This document shows, piece by piece, positions 34,127-42,678 of a stretch of DNA of 64,000 nucleotides. Each line of letters opens with the position of its first letter. Position 1 is the first letter of the stretch. Source of the DNA: Thioclava sp. ES.031. GTDB lineage: Bacteria > Pseudomonadota > Alphaproteobacteria > Rhodobacterales > Rhodobacteraceae. The notes below the pieces were generated by a model. It had not been told where the DNA came from. It worked only from the letters and a program-made list of their open reading frames with translations, and ran no database searches. The DNA lies in NCBI RefSeq assembly GCF_002563775.1, contig NZ_PDJO01000001.1, positions 3,040,501 through 3,104,500 of the forward strand. The letters run 5' to 3'. A program made the position numbers and the translations under genes.

Positions 34127-35116
34127 TCAGAAGATGTCTTTGAACTGCTCGATGTTCGATTTGTCGTAGACGAAGGGATCGGCCATCGCGCCCTCGGTAT
34201 TGTCGTCGAGCGTCACTTCACCCAGACGACCCATCGGGATCTTCGCGCCGGGTTCCGCCTTCGCATTCCCCTTGGCGAGGTTGTAGGCGATCTCGGTCGC
34301 GGCATAGCCCAGATCGATCGGGTTCCAGATCGCGAAGCTCTTCGACGCGCCGTTCTCGACATAGGCCGCCATCTCCGAGGGCAGCCCCAGACCGGTCACG
34401 TTGATCTCACCGATCTTGCCCGCATCGGTCACGGCTTTGGCCGCCGCCACGATGCCCACCGAGGTCGGTGCGATGATCGCCTTGAGGTTCGGGTATTTCT
34501 CGATCAGGCCTTTCGCCTCGCGATAGGATTTATCGGCGAGGTCGTCACCATAGACGGTCGCGACGAGGTTGATGTTGGGATAGTTGCCCATGTCCGACTT
34601 CATCGCCGCGATCCAGTTATTCTGGTTCGTCGCGGTCGAGCTGGCCGAAAGCACCGCAACATCGCCGCCATCGGGCATGTTGTCGGCAGCCATCTTGATC
34701 AGCATCTTGCCGATCAGCTCGGTCGAGGACGGGTTAAGCTGCATCTCGCGGCCACCGGCTGCGACACCGGAATCCCACGAGATCACGGTGATCCCGCGCT
34801 GCATCGCTTTCTTCAGCGTCGGCACGAGCGCGTCGGTGTCGTTCGCGGTCACTGCGATCGCGTCGACGTTCTGCGCGATCAGTGAGTTGAGCACTTCGAT
34901 CTGGCCTTCGGCGGTGGTGTCGGTCGGACCGGTGTAGATCACCTTCACGTCGCCCAGATCCTTCGCAGCCTCTTCCGCGCCCTTGTGGGCCGCCTCGAAG
35001 AAGCCGATGCCGAGCGCCTTGACGACGAGCGCGATCCGCATCTCCTTCGCCGACGCCGTGCCCGCCATCATGGCCAGCGCCACAGCAGCAGTGGTGACAA
35101 GTTTGGTCAGTTTCAT
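34127..35116 (-). CDS. rhaS: Rhamnose-binding periplasmic protein
   Basis: A 329-residue type I periplasmic binding protein. A signal peptide (MKLTKLVTTAAVALAMMAGT, cleavage expected after ASA at about residue 23) is followed by the RbsB-like fold: RIALVVKALGIGFFEAAHKG, NSLIAQNVDAIAVTANDTDA, and the hinge region around ITVISWDSGVAAG. It is the second gene of the operon, 38 bp after rhaR, with a hairpin downstream. Resemblance to LsrB/RhaS proteins and position identify rhamnose as probable ligand. Confidence 0.92.
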   Translation of the reverse strand: MKLTKLVTTAAVALAMMAGTASAKEMRIALVVKALGIGFFEAAHKGAEEAAKDLGDVKVIYTGPTDTTAEGQIEVLNSLIAQNVDAIAVTANDTDALVPTLKKAMQRGITVISWDSGVAAGGREMQLNPSSTELIGKMLIKMAADNMPDGGDVAVLSASSTATNQNNWIAAMKSDMGNYPNINLVATVYGDDLADKSYREAKGLIEKYPNLKAIIAPTSVGIVAAAKAVTDAGKIGEINVTGLGLPSEMAAYVENGASKSFAIWNPIDLGYAATEIAYNLAKGNAKAEPGAKIPMGRLGEVTLDDNTEGAMADPFVYDKSNIEQFKDIF

Positions 35117-35154
35117 TTCAGGTCTCCTCCCTGTTTTCCGACGCGGCCGGGGCT

Positions 35155-35958
35155 TCAGGCTCCGGCTTCTTGCTGCTTCGCGGCGGTCGGATGCGCCACG
35201 ATCAGGTTGACGCCGGCAGCCTCAAGCATGGCTGCCGCACGATCGGTGATCTCGTCATCGGTGATGATGGTATGCGCCCGGTCGAGCGGGCACAGAACCA
35301 GAGACGAGCGTTTCTGGAATTTCGTCGAATCGACGAGCACGACCAGCTCATCGGCTTGTCCGATCAGCTTGTGCTCGGCCTGGATCAGCAGCGGGTCCGC
35401 CTCCATCAGCCCCAGCGGCCCGACGCCCTGCGCGCCCATGAACATCCGCTTCGCGTAGAAGTTACGCGTCACGTCATTCTCGAACGGGCTGAGGACGATA
35501 TTCTGTTCGCGGTAGATGACACCGCCCGACAGCAGGATCGCGTTCTTCGAATTCTTCAGCAGGTGCTCCGCGATCGGGAAGCTGTTGGTGAAGATTTGCA
35601 TCTGGCGCGTGGCCAGCGGGTGCACCATCTGGAAGGTGGTGGTGCCGCCATTGATGATGATCGGATCGCCATCGTCGCACAGCTCGACCGCCGCGCGGGC
35701 AATTGCTTGCTTCTGAGCGATCCTGAGCGTTTCGTTCAGCGTGAAGGGACGCCCGGCAAGCCCCGGGAACTTCGTGGGGTTAAGGGCCTCGGCCCCACCG
35801 CGCACACGACGCAGCTTCTTCGCCACGTGCAAAGACGCGATATCGCGCCGGATCGTTGCCTCCGACGCGCCGGTGAGCGCACACATGTCAGGCACCGTCA
35901 CGACGGGCCTGTCCTGAACCGCAGACAGAATGATCCTGTGGCGTTCTTTCTCGTGCAT
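35155..35958 (-). CDS. rhaR: DeoR-family regulator of rhamnose genes
   Basis: A 267-residue DeoR-type repressor. The N-terminal winged HTH covers about residues 5-57 (VPDMCALTGASEATIRRDIA is the recognition region), followed by the DeoR sensor domain with INGGTTTFQMVHPLA, the anchoring region of the sugar-phosphate site. The ATG at 35958 has AGGGAGGA seven bases upstream, better than the upstream in-frame start at 36012. It is the first gene of rhaRSTPQUK and diverges from rhaD. The inverted repeat at 36001-36076 is the obvious place for it to bind, giving autoregulation and joint control of both operons; the inducer is probably a phosphorylated or isomerised rhamnose intermediate. Confidence 0.9.
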   Translation of the reverse strand: MHEKERHRIILSAVQDRPVVTVPDMCALTGASEATIRRDIASLHVAKKLRRVRGGAEALNPTKFPGLAGRPFTLNETLRIAQKQAIARAAVELCDDGDPIIINGGTTTFQMVHPLATRQMQIFTNSFPIAEHLLKNSKNAILLSGGVIYREQNIVLSPFENDVTRNFYAKRMFMGAQGVGPLGLMEADPLLIQAEHKLIGQADELVVLVDSTKFQKRSSLVLCPLDRAHTIITDDEITDRAAAMLEAAGVNLIVAHPTAAKQQEAGA

Positions 35959-36000
35959 CGAGTCCTCCCTCGTTTCGGAAGACTGCGCAGGGTTACGGGC

Positions 36001-36076
36001 ATTGTCAATCATTTTCGATCATTAAAATCATAATGCAGCCGAAGCATGATCATTTGTGATCGTTTATGATTGACAA
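36001..36076. promoter_or_regulatory. Inverted-repeat operator between rhaR and rhaD
   Basis: Left arm ATTGTCAATCAT...CGATCA (from 36001) and right arm, read on the other strand from 36076, ATTGTCAATCAT...CGATCA are nearly the same over about 31 bases, with the centre near 36038. Each arm contains repeated ATCAT/GATCA units. The region is AT-rich in a GC-rich surrounding. It should hold both divergent promoters and the RhaR binding sites. Confidence 0.8.
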
Positions 36077-36150
36077 TCCGTCGCAGCCCTGCCAGCCTCC
36101 AGCCAGATTGATCACGTCCTTTTTCATAGGGCGATCGGGAGGAGACCACC

Positions 36151-38247
36151 ATGAACACCGCGTCCGCGCGGCTTCAGTCCAAGTGGGACGAAGCCAAGGC
36201 CAAGGACATGTCCGAAGCCGAGAAACTGCTCTATCGCTCGAACCTGCTGGGGTCCGACAAGCGGATCACCAATTACGGCGGCGGCAACACTTCCGCGAAG
36301 GTGATGGAGCGCGATCCGCTCTCGGGCGATATGGTCGAGGTGCTTTGGGTGAAAGGTTCGGGCGGCGATGTCGGCTCGATCAAGATGGACGGGTTCGCGA
36401 CGCTTTACATGCCGAAGCTCGAGGCGCTCAAAGGCCTCTATCGCGGTGTGGAGTTCGAGGACGAAATGGTCGGCTACCTGCCCCATTGCACCTTCAACCT
36501 GAACCCGCGCGCAGCTTCGATCGACACACCGCTGCATGCCTATGTGCCCAAGAAGCACGTCGATCACATGCACCCCGATGCAATCATCGCGATCGCGGCA
36601 TCGAAGAACTCCAAGGAGCTGACGCAGGAGATCTTCGGCGACGAGATCGGCTGGCTGCCGTGGAAGAAGCCCGGCTACGAGTTGGGCCTGTGGCTGGAAG
36701 ATTTCTGCAAGAAGAACCCCGACGCGAAGGGTGTCGTGCTCGAAAGCCACGGGCTGTTCACCTGGGCCGATGACGCGAAAGAGTGCTACGAGCTCACGCT
36801 CGAGATCATCAACAAGGCGATGGGCTGGTTCGAAGAACAGACCGCCGGCAAGGCTATCTTCGGCGGTGCCAAGCACGAAAGCCTCGCCCCCGACGCACGC
36901 CGCGCCGTCGCCGCCCGCCTGATGCCCGCGATCCGCGGCATGGTCTCGGGCAAACAGCACATGGTCGGGCATTTCACCGATAACGACGCGGTGCTGGAAT
37001 TCGTCAATTCGAACCGGATGGAAGAGCTGGCGGCGCTTGGCACCTCCTGCCCCGACCACTTCCTACGCACGAAAATTCGCCCGCTCGTCGTGGCGTTCGA
37101 CCCGGCCAAAGGCAATCTCGACGCGGTGCTCGAAGGGCTGCCGCAACAGGTGGCCGAGTATCGCGACGACTACGCCGCCTATTACGAGCGCTGCAAACAT
37201 GACGACAGCCCGGCTCTGCGTGACCCGAACGCGGTCGTCTATCTGATCCCGGGCGTGGGTATGCTCACCTTTGCCAAGAACAAGGCCACGGCCCGGATCT
37301 CGGGCGAGTTCTATGTCAACGCGATCAACGTGATGCGCGGTGCCTCGACGGTCAGCGAATATGTCGGCCTGCCTGAACAGGAAGCCTTCGACATCGAATA
37401 CTGGCTTCTCGAAGAGGCGAAGCTGCAGCGGATGCCGAAACCGAAATCGCTGGCTGGCCGCGTGGCGCTGGTCACCGGCGGCGCGGGCGGGATTGGCGCG
37501 GCCACGGCGCAGCGCTACCTGACCGAGGGCGCCTGCGTGATGCTCGCCGATATCGATACCGATGCGCTGGCGAAGACCCGCGACCAGCTCGCTGGCGCGT
37601 TCGGCGCCGACATGGTGCGCACGGTCGAGATGAACGTGACCTCCGAGGACGCCGTTACCGCCGCCTATGCGGATATCGCGGTAGAATTCGGCGGCGTGGA
37701 CATTCTGGTCTCGAACGCCGGGATCGCCTCCTCCGCCCCGGTCGAGGACACCACTCTCGATCTGTGGAACAAGAACATGTCGATCCTGTCGACGGGCTAT
37801 TTCCTCGTCTCGCGCGAAGCCTTCAAGGTGATGCGCGCGCAGGATATCGGCGGCTCGATCATCTTCGTGGCCTCGAAGAACGGCCTCGCCGCCTCGCCCA
37901 ACGCGTCGGCCTATTGCACCGCGAAAGCCTCCGAGATTCATCTCGCCCGCTGCCTCGCGCTCGAAGGGGCGGAAGCGGGTATCCGCGTCAACGTGGTGAA
38001 CCCGGATGCAGTGCTGCGTGGCTCGAAGATCTGGTCGGGCGAATGGCTCGATCAGCGCGCTTCGACCTACGGCACCGACAAGGAGGGGCTGGAGGAGATG
38101 TATCGCCAGCGCTCGATGCTCAAGCGCAACGTGCTGCCCGAGGATATCGCCGAGGCCGCCTATTTCTTCGCCTCCGAGCAATCGGCAAAATCGACCGGCA
38201 ACATCATCAATGTCGACGCCGGCAACGTGCAGGCCTTCACGCGCTGA
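36151..38247 (+). CDS. rhaD: Bifunctional rhamnulose-1-phosphate aldolase / lactaldehyde dehydrogenase
   Basis: A 698-residue fusion. The N-terminal class II aldolase domain (about 20-370) has ITNYGGGNTSAKVM, the metal-binding His cluster in KKHVDHMHPDAIIAIA and a later His in LESHGLFTW. The C-terminal SDR domain (about 430-698) has the cofactor loop VTGGAGGIGAATAQ, the NAG box SNAGIASSAP and the catalytic YCTAKASEIH. The predicted reactions are rhamnulose-1-phosphate to DHAP plus L-lactaldehyde, then oxidation of lactaldehyde to lactate. The ATG at 36151 follows GGGAGGAG. It is the first gene of rhaDI. The same fusion is the standard RhaD of rhizobia. Confidence 0.93.
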   Translation: MNTASARLQSKWDEAKAKDMSEAEKLLYRSNLLGSDKRITNYGGGNTSAKVMERDPLSGDMVEVLWVKGSGGDVGSIKMDGFATLYMPKLEALKGLYRGVEFEDEMVGYLPHCTFNLNPRAASIDTPLHAYVPKKHVDHMHPDAIIAIAASKNSKELTQEIFGDEIGWLPWKKPGYELGLWLEDFCKKNPDAKGVVLESHGLFTWADDAKECYELTLEIINKAMGWFEEQTAGKAIFGGAKHESLAPDARRAVAARLMPAIRGMVSGKQHMVGHFTDNDAVLEFVNSNRMEELAALGTSCPDHFLRTKIRPLVVAFDPAKGNLDAVLEGLPQQVAEYRDDYAAYYERCKHDDSPALRDPNAVVYLIPGVGMLTFAKNKATARISGEFYVNAINVMRGASTVSEYVGLPEQEAFDIEYWLLEEAKLQRMPKPKSLAGRVALVTGGAGGIGAATAQRYLTEGACVMLADIDTDALAKTRDQLAGAFGADMVRTVEMNVTSEDAVTAAYADIAVEFGGVDILVSNAGIASSAPVEDTTLDLWNKNMSILSTGYFLVSREAFKVMRAQDIGGSIIFVASKNGLAASPNASAYCTAKASEIHLARCLALEGAEAGIRVNVVNPDAVLRGSKIWSGEWLDQRASTYGTDKEGLEEMYRQRSMLKRNVLPEDIAEAAYFFASEQSAKSTGNIINVDAGNVQAFTR

Positions 38248-38290
38248 GCGTGAAGGCCCCAGCCACGATAAGAAGACGGGAGGACTGACT

Positions 38291-39529
38291 ATGAGCAGAT
38301 ATGAGGACGCGCGCGCCCAATTCGCCGACTGGGAGATCGACACCGAGGCTGCGCTGAACACGCTGGCCGAGATTCCGATCTCGCTGCATTGCTGGCAGGG
38401 CGACGATGTCGTGGGGTTCGAGAACCGAACAGGTGCCTCGGGCGGCGGCATTCAGGCGACCGGCAACCACCCCGGCCGCGCCCGCACCCCCGCGGAGCTG
38501 CGCGCCGATCTGGACTTCGCCTACGGGCAGATCCCCGGCACGCACCGGCTGAACCTGCACGCCTTCTACCTCGACACGGATGAAAGCCCGGATCGTGACG
38601 CGATCGAGCTGAAGCATTTCCAGAGCTGGATCGATTGGGCCAAGGAGAAAAACCACGGGATCGATTTCAACCCGACCTTCTTCGCCCACTCCAAGGCCGA
38701 CGACAATCTGACGCTCAGCCACCCGGATAAAGGTATCCGCGACTTCTGGATCGAGCACGGCAAGCGCTCGCGCGAGATCGCGGCAGGGATCGGCAAGGCG
38801 CTCGGGTCGGCCTCGGTCAACAATATCTGGGTGCCCGACGGCTCGAAGGACACGCCGGTCGACCGGATGGCGGCGCGGCAGCGGCTGGAGGCCTCGCTCG
38901 ATGCGATGATGGCGACTGGTTTCGACCGGGCGCAATTGCTCGATGCGGTGGAATCCAAGCTCTTCGGGATCGGCGTCGAGTCGATGACCGTCGGCAGCCA
39001 TGAATTCTACCTCGGCTATGCGATCCGTCGCGAGATTGCGCTGTGCCTCGACATGGGCCATTTCCACCCGACCGAGAACGTCGCCGACAAGCTCAGCTCG
39101 GTCTCGCTGTCGGTGCCGGAACTCCTGCTGCATGTGTCGCGCCCCGTGCGCTGGGACAGCGACCACGTGATCCTGCTCGACGATTCCATTCTTCAAATGG
39201 CGCAGGAACTGGTCTTCGCCGATCTGCTGAAGCGCACCCATATCGGGCTCGATTTCTTCGACGCCACGATCTCGCGGACCGCCGCTTGGGTGATCGGCAC
39301 GCGCAACATGCAAAAGGCACTCCTGCGCGCGCTGCTGCTGCCCCAAAAGCGGCTGAAAGCGGCGGAAGAGGCGCTGGACTTCAGCGCGCGACTGATGGTC
39401 ACCGAAGAGGTGAAGGACCTTCCTGTCGGCGCGGTCTGGCAGGAGTTCTGCGCGCGTCACGACGTGCCCGATGGGCTGTCGCTCATCTCGGAACTCGAGA
39501 GCTATCAGGCAAAGGTCGCCGCGAGATAA
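38291..39529 (+). CDS. rhaI: L-rhamnose isomerase
   Basis: A 412-residue TIM-barrel isomerase of RhaA/RhaI type (E. coli RhaA has 419). Recognisable parts are ISLHCWQGDDVVGFE near residue 30, GIDFNPTFFAHSKADDN, IWVPDGSKDTPVDR (about residues 180-193), the metal-binding Glu/Asp region in VGSHEFYLGYA and LCLDMGHFHPTENVADK, and DHVILLDDSI. It converts L-rhamnose to L-rhamnulose using Mn2+. The ATG at 38291 follows GGGAGGAC, 43 bp after rhaD. A hairpin follows the stop codon. Confidence 0.93.
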   Translation: MSRYEDARAQFADWEIDTEAALNTLAEIPISLHCWQGDDVVGFENRTGASGGGIQATGNHPGRARTPAELRADLDFAYGQIPGTHRLNLHAFYLDTDESPDRDAIELKHFQSWIDWAKEKNHGIDFNPTFFAHSKADDNLTLSHPDKGIRDFWIEHGKRSREIAAGIGKALGSASVNNIWVPDGSKDTPVDRMAARQRLEASLDAMMATGFDRAQLLDAVESKLFGIGVESMTVGSHEFYLGYAIRREIALCLDMGHFHPTENVADKLSSVSLSVPELLLHVSRPVRWDSDHVILLDDSILQMAQELVFADLLKRTHIGLDFFDATISRTAAWVIGTRNMQKALLRALLLPQKRLKAAEEALDFSARLMVTEEVKDLPVGAVWQEFCARHDVPDGLSLISELESYQAKVAAR

Positions 39530-39535
39530 CGCCTA

Positions 39536-39567
39536 GAGGCTCGCCGCGTTCTTCAGCGCGGGGCCTC
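39536..39567. terminator. Possible bidirectional terminator after rhaI
   Basis: GAGGC and CCGCG (39536-39547) pair with CGCGG and GCCTC near 39557-39567, forming a GC-rich interrupted stem between convergent operons. It overlaps the last codons of the minus-strand dehydrogenase gene; there is no long T-run. Confidence 0.4.
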
Positions 39568-40638
39568 CGTGTCGAGCGCGCGGCAGAGCCTTTCCGTCAC
39601 CTGCTCGGTGCTGGCTGCGCCACCAAGGTCGCGCGGCCGGCTCTCGGGATCGGCGGTCACGACTTCGATCGCGCGCATCAAGCGGGCCTCGGCCTCGGTC
39701 TCTCCCAGATGCCCCAGCATCATTGCAGCGCTCCAGAAGGTGCCAATGGGATTGGCGACGCCCTTGCCGGTGATATCGAAGGCCGAGCCATGGATCGGCT
39801 CGAACATCGACGGGGCGGCGCGCTCGGGGTTGAGGTTGGCCGTGGGGGCGATGCCGATCGACCCAGCGAGCGCCGCCGCCAGATCCGAGAGGATGTCGGC
39901 GTGAAGGTTCGTGGCGACGATCGTGTCGAGCGAACGCGGATCGAGCGTCATGCGCACGGTCATCGCGTCGACCAGCATCCGATCCCATGTCACGTCGGGA
40001 AACTCGCGCGCGACCTCGGCGGCGATCTCATCCCACAGCACCAGCCCATAGCGTTGCGCGTTGGATTTGGTCACCACCGTCAGACGCTTACGCGGGCGCG
40101 CCTGAGCCTGCGAGAAGGCCACGCGCATGATGCGCTCCACACCCGTGCGGGTGAAGATGGCGGTCTCGGTGGCGACCTCGTGCGGCTGGCCGCGATGGCT
40201 GCGGCCGCCCTGCCCCGCATATTCGCCCTCGGAATTCTCGCGCACGATCAGCCAGTCCAGATCGTCCGGACCGACACCCGCAAGCGGGCTCGACAGGCCC
40301 GGCAGGATCCGGGTGGGCCGCAGGTTCGCATATTGATCAAGCCCCTGACAGATCGCGAGGCGCAGGCCCCAGAGCGTCAGGTGATCGGGCACGTCCGGGG
40401 CGCCGACCGCGCCGAAAAGGATCGAGTCATAGGCTCGCAGCGCATCGACCCCGTCTGCGGGCATGAAAGTGCCCTCGCGCTGAAAGCGTTTCGAGCCCCA
40501 GTCGAAGCGGTCGACCTCCAGCCGGAACGCGTTGGTCTGGCGGCTCAGGTGGTCAAGCGCCGTCAGTGCGGCGTCGACCACCTCCGGCCCGATCCCGTCG
40601 CCGGGGATGGCCGCGATACGATGCACACGGGTCGTCAT
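39553..40638 (-). CDS. Tartrate/D-malate dehydrogenase-type decarboxylating dehydrogenase
   Basis: A 361-residue member of the isocitrate/isopropylmalate dehydrogenase family. IPGDGIGPEVVDAALTALD is at the N-terminus, GAVGAPDVPDHLTLWGLRL (about residues 76-94) and ENSEGEYAGQGGR resemble TtuC/DmlA rather than LeuB, and EPIHGSAFDITGKGVANPIG carries the NAD-binding loop. It probably oxidises and decarboxylates a C4 2-hydroxyacid such as tartrate or D-malate. It is the last gene of a seven-gene operon with an ABC importer and two SDR-type dehydrogenases, starting 7 bp after the SDR gene. The exact substrate is open. Confidence 0.82.
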   Translation of the reverse strand: MTTRVHRIAAIPGDGIGPEVVDAALTALDHLSRQTNAFRLEVDRFDWGSKRFQREGTFMPADGVDALRAYDSILFGAVGAPDVPDHLTLWGLRLAICQGLDQYANLRPTRILPGLSSPLAGVGPDDLDWLIVRENSEGEYAGQGGRSHRGQPHEVATETAIFTRTGVERIMRVAFSQAQARPRKRLTVVTKSNAQRYGLVLWDEIAAEVAREFPDVTWDRMLVDAMTVRMTLDPRSLDTIVATNLHADILSDLAAALAGSIGIAPTANLNPERAAPSMFEPIHGSAFDITGKGVANPIGTFWSAAMMLGHLGETEAEARLMRAIEVVTADPESRPRDLGGAASTEQVTERLCRALDTEAPR

Positions 40639-40645
40639 AGCCGCA

Positions 40646-41488
40646 TCACTTCTTCAGCCACGCTTTGAAGGCGTCACCGTAATCGGGATGCCAGCGCGAC
40701 AAGGGCGGGCGGTTCTCGGTGATGTCGCCCGCCGCCCAGAGGATGCGCTTCACGTCGGTTGCGCGATCCACGTCGTTGTCGGGGCACAGAATGTAGAAAT
40801 CGCCGCGCTCGATCGAGTCGAAGAGGAACTCCACGACCTGCTCGGGCGTCCATGCATCGGCGGGTTTCTCGGTGCGCCCGCCTGCGGTGAGCGGCGTGTA
40901 GACGAAGCCCGGGATGAACAGCCGCGCCTCGACCTTGCAGTCCTCGCGGTTGCGCAGCTCGTGCTGCAGCGCTTCGGTAAAGGCCTTCACGCCGGCTTTC
41001 GACACGTTATAGGCCGGATCGCCCGGGGGCGTCGTAATCCCCTGCTTGGAGCCGGTATTGACGATCAGCCCCGGCGCGCCCGAGGCGATCATGCGCGGCG
41101 CGAAAATCTGGCTGCCGCGGATGATGCCACCCATATTCACGTCGAGGATGCGGTCCCAGTTGCCTTCCGCATCGAAAATCGAGCTGCCGGGCTGCATGCC
41201 CGCATTGTTCATCAGCAGGTTGACCGGCCCGAAATGCGCCCAGACCTCATCGGCGAGCGCCGTGAGCTGCGCGCGGTCCGAGACATCGGTGGCCTGCGTC
41301 ATTACGTCAGCCGCCGCCGCGCCCGCAGCGATCAGGGCGTCGTAGGCGGCTTCGAGGGCCGCCCCCGGCAGATCGGCGATGCAGACACGCATCCCCAACC
41401 CGGCGAGGTGGCGGGCGGCGGCGAGGCCGATACCCGAGGCCCCTCCGGTGACGACTGCGACATTGCCTTTGGCGAGAGCGGGATGCAT
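40646..41488 (-). CDS. Short-chain dehydrogenase/reductase
   Basis: A 280-residue classical SDR. The cofactor loop is VVTGGASGIGLAAARHLAGL near residues 11-30, followed by the NNAG box in LLMNNAGMQPGSS, the catalytic Ser in IVNTGSKQGITTPPG and Tyr/Lys in AYNVSKAGVKAF. An acidic residue after beta2 (VCIADLPG) suggests NAD. The ATG at 41488 has AAGGAG eight bases upstream, ruling out the long frame from 41980. It sits between the LacI regulator and the decarboxylating dehydrogenase, so a polyol or sugar-acid oxidation step is likely. Confidence 0.85.
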   Translation of the reverse strand: MHPALAKGNVAVVTGGASGIGLAAARHLAGLGMRVCIADLPGAALEAAYDALIAAGAAAADVMTQATDVSDRAQLTALADEVWAHFGPVNLLMNNAGMQPGSSIFDAEGNWDRILDVNMGGIIRGSQIFAPRMIASGAPGLIVNTGSKQGITTPPGDPAYNVSKAGVKAFTEALQHELRNREDCKVEARLFIPGFVYTPLTAGGRTEKPADAWTPEQVVEFLFDSIERGDFYILCPDNDVDRATDVKRILWAAGDITENRPPLSRWHPDYGDAFKAWLKK

Positions 41489-41531
41489 GGGATTTCTCCT
41501 TTTTTCGTTCGGTGTCCGAGATCCGCACGCC

Positions 41532-42557
41532 TCAGGCGGTTGCGCCGGCGAAGACCTCGAAATCAGTATCGATGATGGTGGGTGTAGAGGGGCGCTCGGG
41601 CGAGGCCAGAACCTCCTCGATCGCCTTCTTGCCGATGAGATAGCGGTTCGAGCGGACGGTCGAGAGCGGCTGGGGCAGCTCCTTGCCGATATCAAGACCG
41701 TTGAAGCCGAATATGGCGAATTGGTCGGGCAGGCTGATGCCTTCGGCAAGGCAGTGGAAGACGCCGCCCACGGCCATGTCGTCGTTGGAATAGACCGCGA
41801 CGTCGATCTGCGGGGTCGACGCACGCAGGCGCGCGGTCTGCTCCCGGCCCGTCCCGACCGAGCTGGGTCCGTCGTCGATCGCATGCGCCTCGACCGACAG
41901 ACCGGATTCCGCGAGCGCCTCGCACAGCCCGTCATAGCGCAGCCGCGCCCGGCGGTCGGCGTTCCAGTCATGGCCGACATAGCCGAAATGGCGGTAACCG
42001 CGCGAGATCAGGTGGCGACCGATCGCGTGGCCCGCGCGGCGATGCGAGGTGCCCACCGCGATGTCGATCGGCGTGCTGTCGATATCCATCATCTCGACGA
42101 CGCGGATGTCGCTTTGCTCGAGCATCTTGCGGGTGGCGTCGGTGTGGTCGAACCCGGCCAGCAGGATCGCGGCGGGTTTCCAGCTGAGAATGCCGCGCAC
42201 GACGGCCTCTTCGCGGTCGACATTGTAGTCCGTGGTCGAGATCACCGGCTGCAGATCGCTTCCGTCGAGCCCGGCATGGACGCCCTGCAGGACCTCCGGA
42301 AACACGATGTTGGAGAGCGACGGGATGACGACGCCCACGAGGAAGGAGTCAAGCGAGGCCAGAGAGCCCGCGATGCGGTTGGGGACGTAGCCCATCGCGC
42401 GGACCGTCTCCATGACCTTCTCGCGGGTGGACTCGGCAACGAGCCCCTTGTTGCGCATGATCCGCGATACCGTCGACTCGCTGACATTGGCACGGCGCGC
42501 GACCTCGCGCACCGTGATCTTGCTTTTGCGGTCAGGCAATCGCTGCTTGGTCCCCAT
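41532..42557 (-). CDS. LacI-family transcriptional regulator
   Basis: A 341-residue regulator. The HTH is ITVREVARRANVSESTVSRI (about residues 14-33), followed by the hinge helix in MGYVPNRIAGSLASLDSFLV and a periplasmic-binding-protein-like effector domain (VVIPSLSNIVFPEVLQGVHA onward) of the GntR/GalR type. The ATG at 42557 follows GGAGGAA. It lies inside the importer operon. LacI proteins bind even palindromes with a central CG, and TGACAGCGCTGTCA sites occur at three promoters of this locus, so this is the probable regulator of the locus. A weaker site (42618) lies about 60 bp upstream of its own gene. Confidence 0.88.
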   Translation of the reverse strand: MGTKQRLPDRKSKITVREVARRANVSESTVSRIMRNKGLVAESTREKVMETVRAMGYVPNRIAGSLASLDSFLVGVVIPSLSNIVFPEVLQGVHAGLDGSDLQPVISTTDYNVDREEAVVRGILSWKPAAILLAGFDHTDATRKMLEQSDIRVVEMMDIDSTPIDIAVGTSHRRAGHAIGRHLISRGYRHFGYVGHDWNADRRARLRYDGLCEALAESGLSVEAHAIDDGPSSVGTGREQTARLRASTPQIDVAVYSNDDMAVGGVFHCLAEGISLPDQFAIFGFNGLDIGKELPQPLSTVRSNRYLIGKKAIEEVLASPERPSTPTIIDTDFEVFAGATA

Positions 42558-42617
42558 GACGCTTTCCTCCAATTCCTTTCGGGCGAGCCCGAGTCAATGA
42601 CCCAGCAATGCACCGTG

Positions 42618-42633
42618 CGGCAGCGTTTTCATA
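42618..42633. promoter_or_regulatory. Weak LacI-type operator upstream of the regulator gene
   Basis: CGGCAGCGTTTTCATA matches the consensus TGACAGCGCTGTCATA at 12 of 16 positions and lies about 60 bp before the regulator start, which could allow internal autoregulation. Confidence 0.35.
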
Positions 42634-42678
42634 GGCCATCGATGCATGAGTGCGAAAACATCGCGGGGACCGTGGCGA

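Noticed and set aside
39533..39988. 151-codon minus-strand frame within the tartrate dehydrogenase-type gene
   Set aside because: Out-of-frame shadow; the dehydrogenase frame has the conserved family motifs.
42601..42678. Terminator formed by GTTTTC and GAAAAC near the LacI gene
   Set aside because: Arms are only six bases and far apart with no T-run; the left part fits a weak operator better.
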